This document shows positions 34,562 through 42,359 of a DNA stretch of 64,000 nucleotides, in pieces. Under the pieces are notes generated by a model, which was not told the origin of the DNA, did no database searches, and saw only the letters and a program-made list of their open reading frames with translations. The translations under genes and the position numbers were made by a program. The DNA is from Flavobacteriales bacterium (GTDB taxonomy: Bacteria; Bacteroidota; Bacteroidia; Flavobacteriales_F; PHOS-HE28): positions 62,001 through 126,000 of the forward strand of contig JADIYA010000003.1 in NCBI GenBank assembly GCA_016705545.1, read 5' to 3'. Each line of letters begins with the position of its first letter. The stretch's first letter is position 1.

Positions 34562-37500
34562 CTATCGGACAACCGTCACGTGGCCGACGGTCTCAATCTC
34601 CTCGTTGTGGCACACGCCGGTGTACTTCAGCACATACACGTACACGCCGTCCTGTACGATGCCGCCGTTGTAATAGCCATCCCAGAAGGGCTCCATGCCT
34701 TCATTCACCCAGAGCTGCTCGCCCCAGCGATTGAAGATGGACATCTTCACGGTCTTCTCGCCGAAGCCCGCGATCCGGAACACATCATTGATATCATCTC
34801 CATCGGGCGTGAATGCATTCGGTGCGAACACCTGAGGAATGGAATCGAGCATCACCACCTTCACGCTATCGGCGTGCGGGCATCCGTGCAGGTCGATCAT
34901 GTCATAGGTGTACATGCCGGGTGCGAAGGCCCGGATGTCGCGCGTATAGGCACCCGTGCTCCAATGGAACGCCAGGCCATCGATCGGCACGCGCAGCTCT
35001 GCGATCGCGCCGGGGCAGACCTGCACCGAGTCGTACAGGGCATGGCGTGGTGCGGCGGGGATCACCACATCCACGGTGCCTTCGCAAAGCCCATCCGAAA
35101 CGGTCACGGAATAGGCGCCGGCCATATCCACCGCGATGGTGGGCGTGGTCTCGCCCGTGCTCCACACGAAGCTCGCGTTGCTGAGGTCGGTGCCGGGCAG
35201 GATCACGTTCAGCACCGCCACATCATCGGGGCAGATGATGGTATCGCCCACGAACCAGATCGGAAGCACATTGTTCAGGATCACCTCCATGCTCGTGGCA
35301 TTGTCCTGGCCGCAACCGAGGTCGGTGACCGTGAGCGTGACGGTGTATACGCCGGGTGAGGTGTAAACATGCGTGACGTTCGTGTCGGTGAGGACCGTGC
35401 CGTCGCCCATGTCCCAAGTGAATGCGAGCAGGTCTCCTGTGCTCTGGTTGTCGGTGCTCAGGGTGAGCGTGGTGCAATCGCCCACTTGCTCGGCGGTGAA
35501 GGCCGCGAGCACCGGTTCCAAGGGGTCAATCTGCACATCGAGCGATGCCGTCTGGCTCGGGGAGCAGCCCAGGGTATCTGACACGGTGAGCGTAACGGTG
35601 TAGGTGCCCGGCCCGCTGAACGTGTGCGTGATGTCGAAGGTGCTGTACGAGGAGCCATCGCTCAACTGCCAGAGGTAGCCGGCGTTCGTGCCTGTGCTTG
35701 CATTCGCCGTGGTCAGGATCAGGTTGTCGCAATCGAATACCTGATCAGCCGTGAACGCCGCTGTGATGGGCTCGCTCGGCGTTACCGTCACATCCATGGT
35801 CACCGTATCGGCCACGTTACAGCTGCTCGCATCGTTCACGATCAGGGTGATGGTGTAGGTGCCAACGCCTTGGAAGAGGTGGTTCACATCCGTGGTGCTG
35901 TAAGTGGTGCCATCGCCCATGTCCCATTGGTAGGTCATGTCGATCCCCGTGCTGAGGTTCGTGCAGGTCACGCCGAGTTCTTCGCAACCGGGCGATTCCA
36001 CCGTGCTGAACGCAGCGGCCACCTGCGCTGGCGTTCCTATGTCCACGAGCACCTGCACGGTATCCGCGCCACTGCAACCGGTGGGGTCCTCCGCGATCAG
36101 CTGCACCAGGTAGCTGCCCGGCCCGGGGAACTGGTGCACCACATTGGTATCCACGTACTGCGTGCCATCGCCCATGTCCCAGTACCAGGTGAGCGGATCG
36201 CCGGTGCTCTGGTTGGTGGTGCTGATCTCCATCTGCGTGCAGTCGATGGTCTGCGTCCAGGAGAAGTCAGCATCGATGGGCTGCTGCGCGCCGATGGTGA
36301 TGGGCAGGTAGATGGTGTCGGCCAGGTTGCAGGAGAGCGAATCCATCGCGATCAAGGTCACCGTGTATGCGCCCGGCGTGGTGTAGGAATGGCTCGGCTC
36401 GAAGGCCTCCACCGTCGGACTGCCATCGCCGAAATCCCAGACCCAGGTGTCACCCGTGCTGGCATTGCTGAAGTCGATCACGATGGGCGCGCAGCCCTGA
36501 TTGAGCGTGCTGGCTCCTGCCGCATTCACGCCGCTCACATTGAAGTCGATCTTGAACACGCCGATGTCCCAGCCCGAGGGTTGCACATTGCTGTAGGCGC
36601 CCGGTGTGGTGGGGAAGCCACCGCTGGTGCACACCGCTTGGTAAACCTTGCCGTTGGCATCGAATCGGCTGGTGCCGCCATCCACATGGCCCGCGCCGGT
36701 GTAGTAGGTGCCGTAGATGATGTTGGTCATGTCCGGCTCGAAGGTGGCCAGGTAGAAACCGCCGCTGGCGTAAAGCGGTGTTCCGGCGATGGGCCAGCCC
36801 GTGCCCACGCTGTACCCGCTGATGTAGATGTTGCGGCACACGTCAACCAGGAAGGCGACCGGCACCATGCCCGCGCCGAAGCCGCCGGCAGGCCCGAGCT
36901 GGGTGCGGAAAACCTGGTTCTGCAGATCGGCATCGAACTCCGCGACGAAAATGCCTGAGCCCGCCTGGCCGTAAGTGCCAGCCGGCGCAATGCCCAAGGT
37001 GCTGCTAGGCGCCTGCCCGAAGATGTAGGCGTTGTCGTCGAGGTCCACTTGCAGGAAGAAGGCGACATCCTCCGTGGTGCCGCCGAAGTAAGTGCAGGCC
37101 AGCACGCTGGTCGCGTTGTCATTGAACTTCACGATGAAGGCTTCGCGGCCTCCGGCGCTGGCTGGCTGATGGGCCCCGGGGGTGGTGGGCAGGGTGGTTC
37201 CCGAGGTGCCGCCGCATACCACTGGCTGACCGCTGCTATCGAGCTTGATGCCGAAGCACATGTCGGCCTGGGCCGTTCCGAAATAGGTGCCGAAGATCAA
37301 GGTGCTCAGGTCCGGCGACAAGCAGAAGGCCACGCCATCCTGTGCGCCGGCATGGGTGGTTTGCACGGCGCCGCCGCTCACCGGGAAACCGGCCGCATCG
37401 GAGCAACTGGCCACGTAGATGCGGCCCGCTGCATCGCAGATCACCTCACCGCGATAGCTGTCACCGTAATTGGTGGTGAAGCTGTTGCGGCCATCATTCC

Positions 37501-38728
37501 CGCTGGTGCCCATGTAGGTGCTGCCGATCAGCGCTGTGCCCGTGGGGTTCAGCTTGCTGATCACGATATCCGAGTTGCCGCCATTGAAGGTCTGATCGTA
37601 GCCGGTGGGCGTTACGGGGTAGTTGGGTGAAGGCGAGGACCCGTAGACCGTGAGCTCCCCATTGTTGGTCACCACCAGGCTGTGCGGGTAATCGCCGCTG
37701 CTGCCGCCCAGGTAAGTGGCGAAGAGCAAGGTGGTGCCCGTCGGGTTCAGTTTGCTCACCGCGATATCGATGCCGCCGTTGTTGGTGCCATCGAAGGCAC
37801 CCGGTGTGGTCGGGTAGCCTTGGCCGAAGCAGATGGCCCCGGTGTAGATGTTCCCTAGGATGTCGTAGGTAGCGGTGTGGCCGTAGTTCTGCGTGGTGCC
37901 GATGTTGCCGGTGCCGCTCAGCGTGCTGGCGATCAACGTGGGGTCGATCACGATCGGGCGGCTCACGCTCACGCCATTCCCGAAGGCGAAGCCCACCGTG
38001 CTCCCGTTCAGCGTGAAACGGCAATCGACCTTCTCCTTCGCGCCGTCGGCATACCAGGCCACGGGCGTCAGTTCATGCAGCTCGCCCACCGAGGTGATCA
38101 ATTCCAGTTCGCCATCAGCCGTGATGCGGATGCCGTCGAGGCCCTCGTACCGGAACTTCACCTGGCTCGCAGCCGCTGCGTTGGCCACCAGCGCATCGTA
38201 TTTGAAGCCGCCTTGGTCCTCGTGCAAGCGCAGGTCAACTCCCGGCCAGAGCTCGTGGTAGCGCACTTCCATGAAATGCCGCACATCACTGGCCCATTTG
38301 CTGGCATCGTTGCCGATGAAGTAGTTGAAGTAATCCGCGGAGCGCCCTTCGCGAGAGACCTCGGCATTCGGGTTCGCACCCTCGAACCAGGCATACCATG
38401 CATGGCCATTCATGCGGACGTTCTCCATGGCGTCGGGGCCTTCGTGCTGCGCATCGTGCACACGATCGGGCACGGCCTCATCGAGCTTCGAGAACACCAG
38501 GCGATCGCGCTCCGCGAAGAGCGCCACCAGGCCGAAATCGGCGCGGTAGAGGATCGGGGCCGCCCATTGGCCCTTGTTCTCCACGTACTCGCCGTGCAGC
38601 ACGGGCTCTTGCGCGCTCGGGCCGTGATCGTGGCCTTGGTGGCCGGCGTGCTGGGCAAAGGCCGAAGGACCGAGGAGCAGCGCCGCGCTCAGGAAAGCGG
38701 CTTGTCCGGGGGCAGGGAATCGAATCAT
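34562..38728 (-). CDS. Large T9SS type B surface protein with SBBP propeller and five PKD domains
   Basis: 1388 residues from the ATG at 38728; the frame is open upstream to 38920 but that extension is not protein-like. A signal peptide (FLSAALLLGPSAFAQ) is followed by a His-rich start (HAGHQGHDHGPSAQ), then a DUF7948-like domain with VENKGQWAAPILYRADF. SBBP-type blades follow (FATYLGGSSGDYPHSL, GSTYMGTSGNDGRNS, CTYFGGTTEDVAFF, GTYYTGAGHVDGGTSRFD). Five PKD repeats of about 85 residues are centred on WDFGDGSP, WDMGDGTQ, WDMGDGTT, WQLSDGSS and WDMGDGTV. A T9SS type B tail closes it (AFTPDGDDINDVF, IFNRWGEQLW, GHVTVVR). It is first of three tandem paralogues, 13 bases before the next. Confidence 0.9.
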   Translation of the reverse strand: MIRFPAPGQAAFLSAALLLGPSAFAQHAGHQGHDHGPSAQEPVLHGEYVENKGQWAAPILYRADFGLVALFAERDRLVFSKLDEAVPDRVHDAQHEGPDAMENVRMNGHAWYAWFEGANPNAEVSREGRSADYFNYFIGNDASKWASDVRHFMEVRYHELWPGVDLRLHEDQGGFKYDALVANAAAASQVKFRYEGLDGIRITADGELELITSVGELHELTPVAWYADGAKEKVDCRFTLNGSTVGFAFGNGVSVSRPIVIDPTLIASTLSGTGNIGTTQNYGHTATYDILGNIYTGAICFGQGYPTTPGAFDGTNNGGIDIAVSKLNPTGTTLLFATYLGGSSGDYPHSLVVTNNGELTVYGSSPSPNYPVTPTGYDQTFNGGNSDIVISKLNPTGTALIGSTYMGTSGNDGRNSFTTNYGDSYRGEVICDAAGRIYVASCSDAAGFPVSGGAVQTTHAGAQDGVAFCLSPDLSTLIFGTYFGTAQADMCFGIKLDSSGQPVVCGGTSGTTLPTTPGAHQPASAGGREAFIVKFNDNATSVLACTYFGGTTEDVAFFLQVDLDDNAYIFGQAPSSTLGIAPAGTYGQAGSGIFVAEFDADLQNQVFRTQLGPAGGFGAGMVPVAFLVDVCRNIYISGYSVGTGWPIAGTPLYASGGFYLATFEPDMTNIIYGTYYTGAGHVDGGTSRFDANGKVYQAVCTSGGFPTTPGAYSNVQPSGWDIGVFKIDFNVSGVNAAGASTLNQGCAPIVIDFSNASTGDTWVWDFGDGSPTVEAFEPSHSYTTPGAYTVTLIAMDSLSCNLADTIYLPITIGAQQPIDADFSWTQTIDCTQMEISTTNQSTGDPLTWYWDMGDGTQYVDTNVVHQFPGPGSYLVQLIAEDPTGCSGADTVQVLVDIGTPAQVAAAFSTVESPGCEELGVTCTNLSTGIDMTYQWDMGDGTTYSTTDVNHLFQGVGTYTITLIVNDASSCNVADTVTMDVTVTPSEPITAAFTADQVFDCDNLILTTANASTGTNAGYLWQLSDGSSYSTFDITHTFSGPGTYTVTLTVSDTLGCSPSQTASLDVQIDPLEPVLAAFTAEQVGDCTTLTLSTDNQSTGDLLAFTWDMGDGTVLTDTNVTHVYTSPGVYTVTLTVTDLGCGQDNATSMEVILNNVLPIWFVGDTIICPDDVAVLNVILPGTDLSNASFVWSTGETTPTIAVDMAGAYSVTVSDGLCEGTVDVVIPAAPRHALYDSVQVCPGAIAELRVPIDGLAFHWSTGAYTRDIRAFAPGMYTYDMIDLHGCPHADSVKVVMLDSIPQVFAPNAFTPDGDDINDVFRIAGFGEKTVKMSIFNRWGEQLWVNEGMEPFWDGYYNGGIVQDGVYVYVLKYTGVCHNEEIETVGHVTVVR

Positions 38729-38896
38729 GGCGAAGGGTCTGAAAGGGCACTCCAATGACAACGGCAACGGGTCAATGGTTGCCTTGGCGCATAAAGCTAG
38801 TGGCCGATGGTGGAACAAGCATCCCAAGGACCTGACGGACCGGGCATTAGGGGTGACGGAGTGGGCGGGCACCTGATCAGGCTGTCTCAACAAAAA

Positions 38897-38927
38897 GGAG
38901 CGGGTGCAATATGATTGCACCCGCTCC
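38897..38927 (-). terminator. Perfect 14-bp inverted repeat with T-run
   Basis: GGAGCGGGTGCAAT and ATTGCACCCGCTCC flank a 3-base loop. On the minus strand the stem is followed by TTTTTG, so it has the form of a strong rho-independent terminator. There is no convincing minus-strand gene just upstream of it, so an unseen short RNA or gene may end here. Confidence 0.5.
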
Positions 38928-39116
38928 CCTCTCGACCTATTGAATGCCGCTATTGGAAACTGCCGATTACAGGCATCCGAAGAAGTGCGTTACGCACCAA
39001 GAACAAACCAGACTAAACCTTGGTGGTTGCCGAAGAAGCTGAGCGCAACCCCTCAACCGCTCATCCACGCTCATCGCCGCAGATGCAACAAAGCGTTCCT
39101 GGTTGATCAGGGCAAT

Positions 39117-39124
39117 TAGGTTCG
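39117..39124 (+). promoter_or_regulatory. -7-like promoter element TAGGTTCG
   Basis: Matches TAnnTTYG, 18 bases before the ATG at 39143. Confidence 0.35.
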
Positions 39125-39142
39125 CTCCACAATTAACCCGCC

Positions 39143-39544
39143 ATGAACCGCCACCTCCCCACCCTTTCCGTGCTGCACTACGTGTATGGCATCCTCACCT
39201 GCGTGGGCGGCATTGCCGTGCTCGCCTTGGTGGGCATGGGCCTTTTCCTCAGCAGCGACCTCGCGGCCGGCGAGCACAACGATCCTGCGCCCGCCATCGT
39301 GGGCGGCATCTTCCAAGGCCTCGGCTGGGTGCTCTTCGCACTGATCGAGGTGTGGGGCGTGCTCATCATCCTCAGCGGCCGTTGGATCGCGCAGCGCCGC
39401 AACCGCACCGGCTCGCTGGTGGTGGCCGGTCTCTGCTGCCTCAATTTCCCCATCGGCATGGCGCTGGGCATTTTCACCCTCGTGGTGCTGCTCAACGATG
39501 AGGTGCAGGCGCACTACGCCGGCGTACAGCCCATGCCGGCCTAG
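39143..39544 (+). CDS. Small membrane protein, function unknown
   Basis: 133 residues. Three hydrophobic segments are visible: LHYVYGILTCVGGIAVLALVGMGLFL, VGGIFQGLGWVLFALIEVWGVLIILSG, and VVAGLCCLNFPIGMALGIFTLVVLL. A basic loop (RWIAQRRNRTG) falls between the second and third, with a small Pro-rich tail. The LPTLSVLHYVYG opening is seen in unnamed Bacteroidota membrane proteins. Its end overlaps the convergent small gene by 4 bases. Confidence 0.72.
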   Translation: MNRHLPTLSVLHYVYGILTCVGGIAVLALVGMGLFLSSDLAAGEHNDPAPAIVGGIFQGLGWVLFALIEVWGVLIILSGRWIAQRRNRTGSLVVAGLCCLNFPIGMALGIFTLVVLLNDEVQAHYAGVQPMPA

Positions 39545-39918
39545 CGAAGTTCCAGCAGCGTGGCCGTGCTGTCGCGGTCGAAATCACGTAGCGCGCTGAT
39601 GCGCAGTTTCAGCTCTGTTCCGTTGTAAGGCGCGGTTACGGCGTAGGTGAGCGTTGCATCGTCACGCGTCGATGCGCTGAAATCGATCCGAGCGCTGTCC
39701 ATGCGCAGGCGCAAGGCGTCGAGCGTGATGGTGCGCGCATCGAGTTGGGCCTGGGCGCCGGGCGTTGCCTTCAGCAAGGTGCTGCCCAAGCGCTGCTTCA
39801 GTTTCGCTTCCGGCATCCAAGCGCCGCTGGTGAGGCGTTCGCCATAGAACCAGTAGGCCGCTCCACCACCGATGATGAGGCCGAAGAGGTACAGGGTGAG
39901 ACGGCGCTGGAGATCCAT
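39541..39918 (-). CDS. Single-pass membrane protein after lpxA, function unknown
   Basis: 125 residues. One N-terminal membrane segment (YLFGLIIGGGAAYWFYG) is followed by a soluble domain with LKQRLGSTLLKA, an alternating strand set and TLLELR at the end. No family is recognised. It sits 27 bases after lpxA in the same direction, last in the lpxC-fabZ, lpxA run, so it is probably co-transcribed with them. A role near lipid A synthesis or the envelope is inference from position only. Confidence 0.65.
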   Translation of the reverse strand: MDLQRRLTLYLFGLIIGGGAAYWFYGERLTSGAWMPEAKLKQRLGSTLLKATPGAQAQLDARTITLDALRLRMDSARIDFSASTRDDATLTYAVTAPYNGTELKLRISALRDFDRDSTATLLELR

Positions 39919-39945
39919 GCGGAACGGGGAGCCGATGCGCTGCGG

Positions 39946-40728
39946 CTACTCTGCCAGCCCGCGCATGATGCCCTTGGGGCTGTTGTTGATGAAATCGAGG
40001 ATCACGCCGCGTTCATGGCTGCGCGGCATGCCCTGCATCACGTTCAGCACGGCGCGTTCCACGTTGTTGTTGCGCACGAAGATCTCGCGGTAGATGTCCT
40101 CGATGCGCGTGATCTGCTCATCGGTGAAGCCGCGGCGGCGCAGGCCCACCACGTTCACGCCCACGTAGCTCAGCGGCTCGCGCGCGGCCTTCACGAAGGG
40201 CGGCACGTTCTTGCGCACCAGCGAGGCGCCGGCGATGAAGCTGTGCGCGCCGATGTGGATGAATTGCTGCACGGCCACATTGCCCTCGAGGATGGCCCAG
40301 TCGTCAATTGTCACATGCCCGGCGAGGTTCACGCTGTTGGCGATCACCACGTTGTTGCCCACGATGCAATCATGCGCCAGGTGCACATAGGCCATCAGCA
40401 GGCAATTGCTGCCCACGGCGGTCTTCAGCCGGTCGGCCGTGCCCCGGTTGATGGTGACGCACTCGCGGATGGTGCTGCCATCGCCCACCTCGGCGGTGGT
40501 GAACTCGCCAGCGAACTTCAGGTCCTGCGGGATCGCGCCGATCACAGCACCGGGGAAGATCCGGCAGTTCTTCCCGATGCGCGCGCCATCCATGAGCACG
40601 GCATTGGGGCCGATCCACGTGCCATCGCCGATCTCCGCATCGGCATAGATGGTGGCGAATGGCTCGATGGTGACACCCGTGCCGATCCTGGCATCGGGGT
40701 GCACGGAGGCAAGGGGTGAGAGGCTCAT
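39946..40728 (-). CDS. lpxA: Acyl-ACP--UDP-N-acetylglucosamine O-acyltransferase
   Basis: 260 residues. The protein is a left-handed beta-helix with hexapeptide repeats from residue 5 on (HPDARIGTGVTIEPFATIYADAEIGDG). The catalytic His is in HLAHDCIVGNN, and the helical C-terminal domain ends PKGIMRGLAE. LpxA transfers a 3-hydroxyacyl chain from acyl carrier protein to UDP-GlcNAc, the first step of lipid A synthesis in the cytoplasm. Its start overlaps the 3' end of lpxC-fabZ by 4 bases (ATGA), indicating coupled translation. Confidence 0.95.
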   Translation of the reverse strand: MSLSPLASVHPDARIGTGVTIEPFATIYADAEIGDGTWIGPNAVLMDGARIGKNCRIFPGAVIGAIPQDLKFAGEFTTAEVGDGSTIRECVTINRGTADRLKTAVGSNCLLMAYVHLAHDCIVGNNVVIANSVNLAGHVTIDDWAILEGNVAVQQFIHIGAHSFIAGASLVRKNVPPFVKAAREPLSYVGVNVVGLRRRGFTDEQITRIEDIYREIFVRNNNVERAVLNVMQGMPRSHERGVILDFINNSPKGIMRGLAE

Positions 40729-42191
40729 GCTTTGATCGCCGAGGCCTTCGGCGCACGGGTATCGGTGGCTTTCGCAGTGGCGGCGGACGCTTTGTCCCGG
40801 GCGATCTGCGCCATCATCTCGGCTTCCACGACCACCTGACCATTCACATAACCAAGGCCCTTCATGTGCACAATGCCGCGCCTGATCGGCGAGAGCAGCG
40901 TGAGGTGGAACACCAGCGTGTCGCCCGGGATCACCTTGCGGCGGTAACGCACGCTGTCGATCTTCAGGAAGTAGGTGGTGTAGTTCTCCGGGTCCGGCAC
41001 CTGGCTCAGGGCGAAGATGCCGCCCACCTGTGCCATCGCCTCGATCTGGAGCACGCCCGGCATCACGGGATTCCCCGGGAAGTGACCGGTGAAGAAGGGC
41101 TCGTTGAAGGTGACGTTCTTGAAGCCGGTGATCGTGTCCTCCGTCATGGCCACGATGCGGTCGATCAGGAGGAAGGGATAGCGGTGCGGGAGCAGCCGCT
41201 CGATGTCGTTGATGTCGAAGACGGTCTTCGTGAGATCGAATCGCACGCCGGCGGTCTTCTCTTCTTCGCGGATCAGCTCCTTGATGCGCTTCGCGAAGCT
41301 CGTGTTGCCGAAATGGCCGGGCCGTGCCGCGAGGATGTGGCCCTTGATGGGCCGGCCCACCAGCGCCAGGTCGCCCACGATGTCGAGCAGCTTGTGCCGC
41401 GCAGGCTCGTTGTAGAACTTGAGGTCGGTGGTGTTGAGCACCCCGTTGCGGCGGATCTCCACTTCGCGGTACTCCTTGCCCAGGAGCTTCGCCAGTTCCA
41501 TGAGCTGCTCCTTCGTGGTTCCCTCACGGTCCTCCATCACAATGGCGTTGTCCAGATCGCCGCCCTTGATCAGGCCGGCCTTGGCGAGCTGCTCCAGCTC
41601 ACGCAGGAACACGAAGGTGCGGCACGGAGCGATCTCGGTCTTGAATTCCTCCGCACGGTACATGCTGGCGTGCTGGGTGCCGAGCACAGGGCTGTTGTAA
41701 TCGACCATCACGGTGATGCGGAACTCCCCGCCTGGCGTTGGCACGCCGAGCATCTCGGTGCCGCGCTCCTTGGTCTCGAACCAGATCGGCTCCTTCAGCT
41801 CGTACCAGTTGCGCGGCGCATCCTGCTCCTCGAGGCCCACGGCCTCTATGGCGTCCACGAAGGACTTGGCGCTGCCATCCATGATGGGCACTTCGGGGCC
41901 GGAGAGCTGCAGTAGGCAATTGTCCACATTCAAGGCATACAAAGCGCTGAGCACATGCTCAGTGGTGTTCACCACGGCCTCCCCCTTGCCCAAGGTGGTG
42001 CCGCGCGCCGTGCTGGTCACCAGTTCGGCATCGGCATCGATGATGGGCGCGCCCTCCAGATCGGTGCGCTGGAACTTGTAGCCGTGCCCGATGGGTGCCG
42101 GCCGCAAGGTGAGGGTGACCGGTTCGCCGGTGTGAAGGCCCACGCCTTTGATGGTGGCGCTGGCCTTCAGGGTATGCTGCTTGTCGCTCAT
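40725..42191 (-). CDS. lpxC-fabZ: Bifunctional UDP-3-O-acyl-GlcNAc deacetylase / 3-hydroxyacyl-ACP dehydratase
   Basis: 488 residues. Residues about 5-300 are LpxC: zinc-binding His in VNTTEHVLSAL, His and Asp in ARHKLLDIVGDLAL, and the catalytic His in GHILAARPGH. Residues about 315-470 are FabZ (LLPHRYPFLLIDR and NEPFFTGHFPGNPVMPG with its catalytic His and the Glu in LQIEAMAQ). The fusion is a Bacteroidota/Chlorobi signature. LpxC commits UDP-acyl-GlcNAc to lipid A; FabZ dehydrates 3-hydroxyacyl-ACP, so the fusion joins the two competing uses of the same acyl pool. A lysine/alanine-rich tail follows FabZ. lpxD, often next door, is not here. Confidence 0.96.
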   Translation of the reverse strand: MSDKQHTLKASATIKGVGLHTGEPVTLTLRPAPIGHGYKFQRTDLEGAPIIDADAELVTSTARGTTLGKGEAVVNTTEHVLSALYALNVDNCLLQLSGPEVPIMDGSAKSFVDAIEAVGLEEQDAPRNWYELKEPIWFETKERGTEMLGVPTPGGEFRITVMVDYNSPVLGTQHASMYRAEEFKTEIAPCRTFVFLRELEQLAKAGLIKGGDLDNAIVMEDREGTTKEQLMELAKLLGKEYREVEIRRNGVLNTTDLKFYNEPARHKLLDIVGDLALVGRPIKGHILAARPGHFGNTSFAKRIKELIREEEKTAGVRFDLTKTVFDINDIERLLPHRYPFLLIDRIVAMTEDTITGFKNVTFNEPFFTGHFPGNPVMPGVLQIEAMAQVGGIFALSQVPDPENYTTYFLKIDSVRYRRKVIPGDTLVFHLTLLSPIRRGIVHMKGLGYVNGQVVVEAEMMAQIARDKASAATAKATDTRAPKASAIKA

Positions 42192-42217
42192 GGAACGTGC
42201 TCCCGCACGGAGCCGGG

Positions 42218-42225
42218 CGAAGGTA
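42218..42225 (-). promoter_or_regulatory. -7-like promoter element TACCTTCG, lpxC-fabZ
   Basis: On the minus strand the element ends 26 bases before the ATG of lpxC-fabZ. Confidence 0.42.
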
Positions 42226-42299
42226 CTTGGCCAAGGCAAGCGCGTGGAAGCTCCGCAATGGCCGGGCATTCCGTGCATGCCCGCCAAGCCCGCATCGCC

Positions 42300-42307
42300 T
42301 ACCTTCG
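42300..42307 (+). promoter_or_regulatory. -7-like promoter element TACCTTCG, helicase
   Basis: The same octamer as at 42218-42225 but facing the divergent helicase gene, 52 bases before its ATG. Confidence 0.42.
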
Positions 42308-42359
42308 CCGCCCGAAAACCGCGTCGCGCCCGTTGCGTGAAGGCGCAATCCCACCGCAC

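Larger units (their letters stand above)
38729..39142. other. Intergenic region with strong palindrome
   Basis: About 414 bases between the divergent T9SS gene and a small membrane-protein gene. It holds a TAGCTTTA element upstream of the T9SS gene, the 14-bp palindrome at 38897-38927, and a -7 element at 39117. An ORF at 38904-39119 reads through it on the plus strand, but I see no family match or typical composition. Confidence 0.5.

Noticed and set aside
38904..39119. 71-residue plus-strand ORF through the palindrome
   Set aside because: It begins inside the terminator stem and shows no conserved-looking segment.
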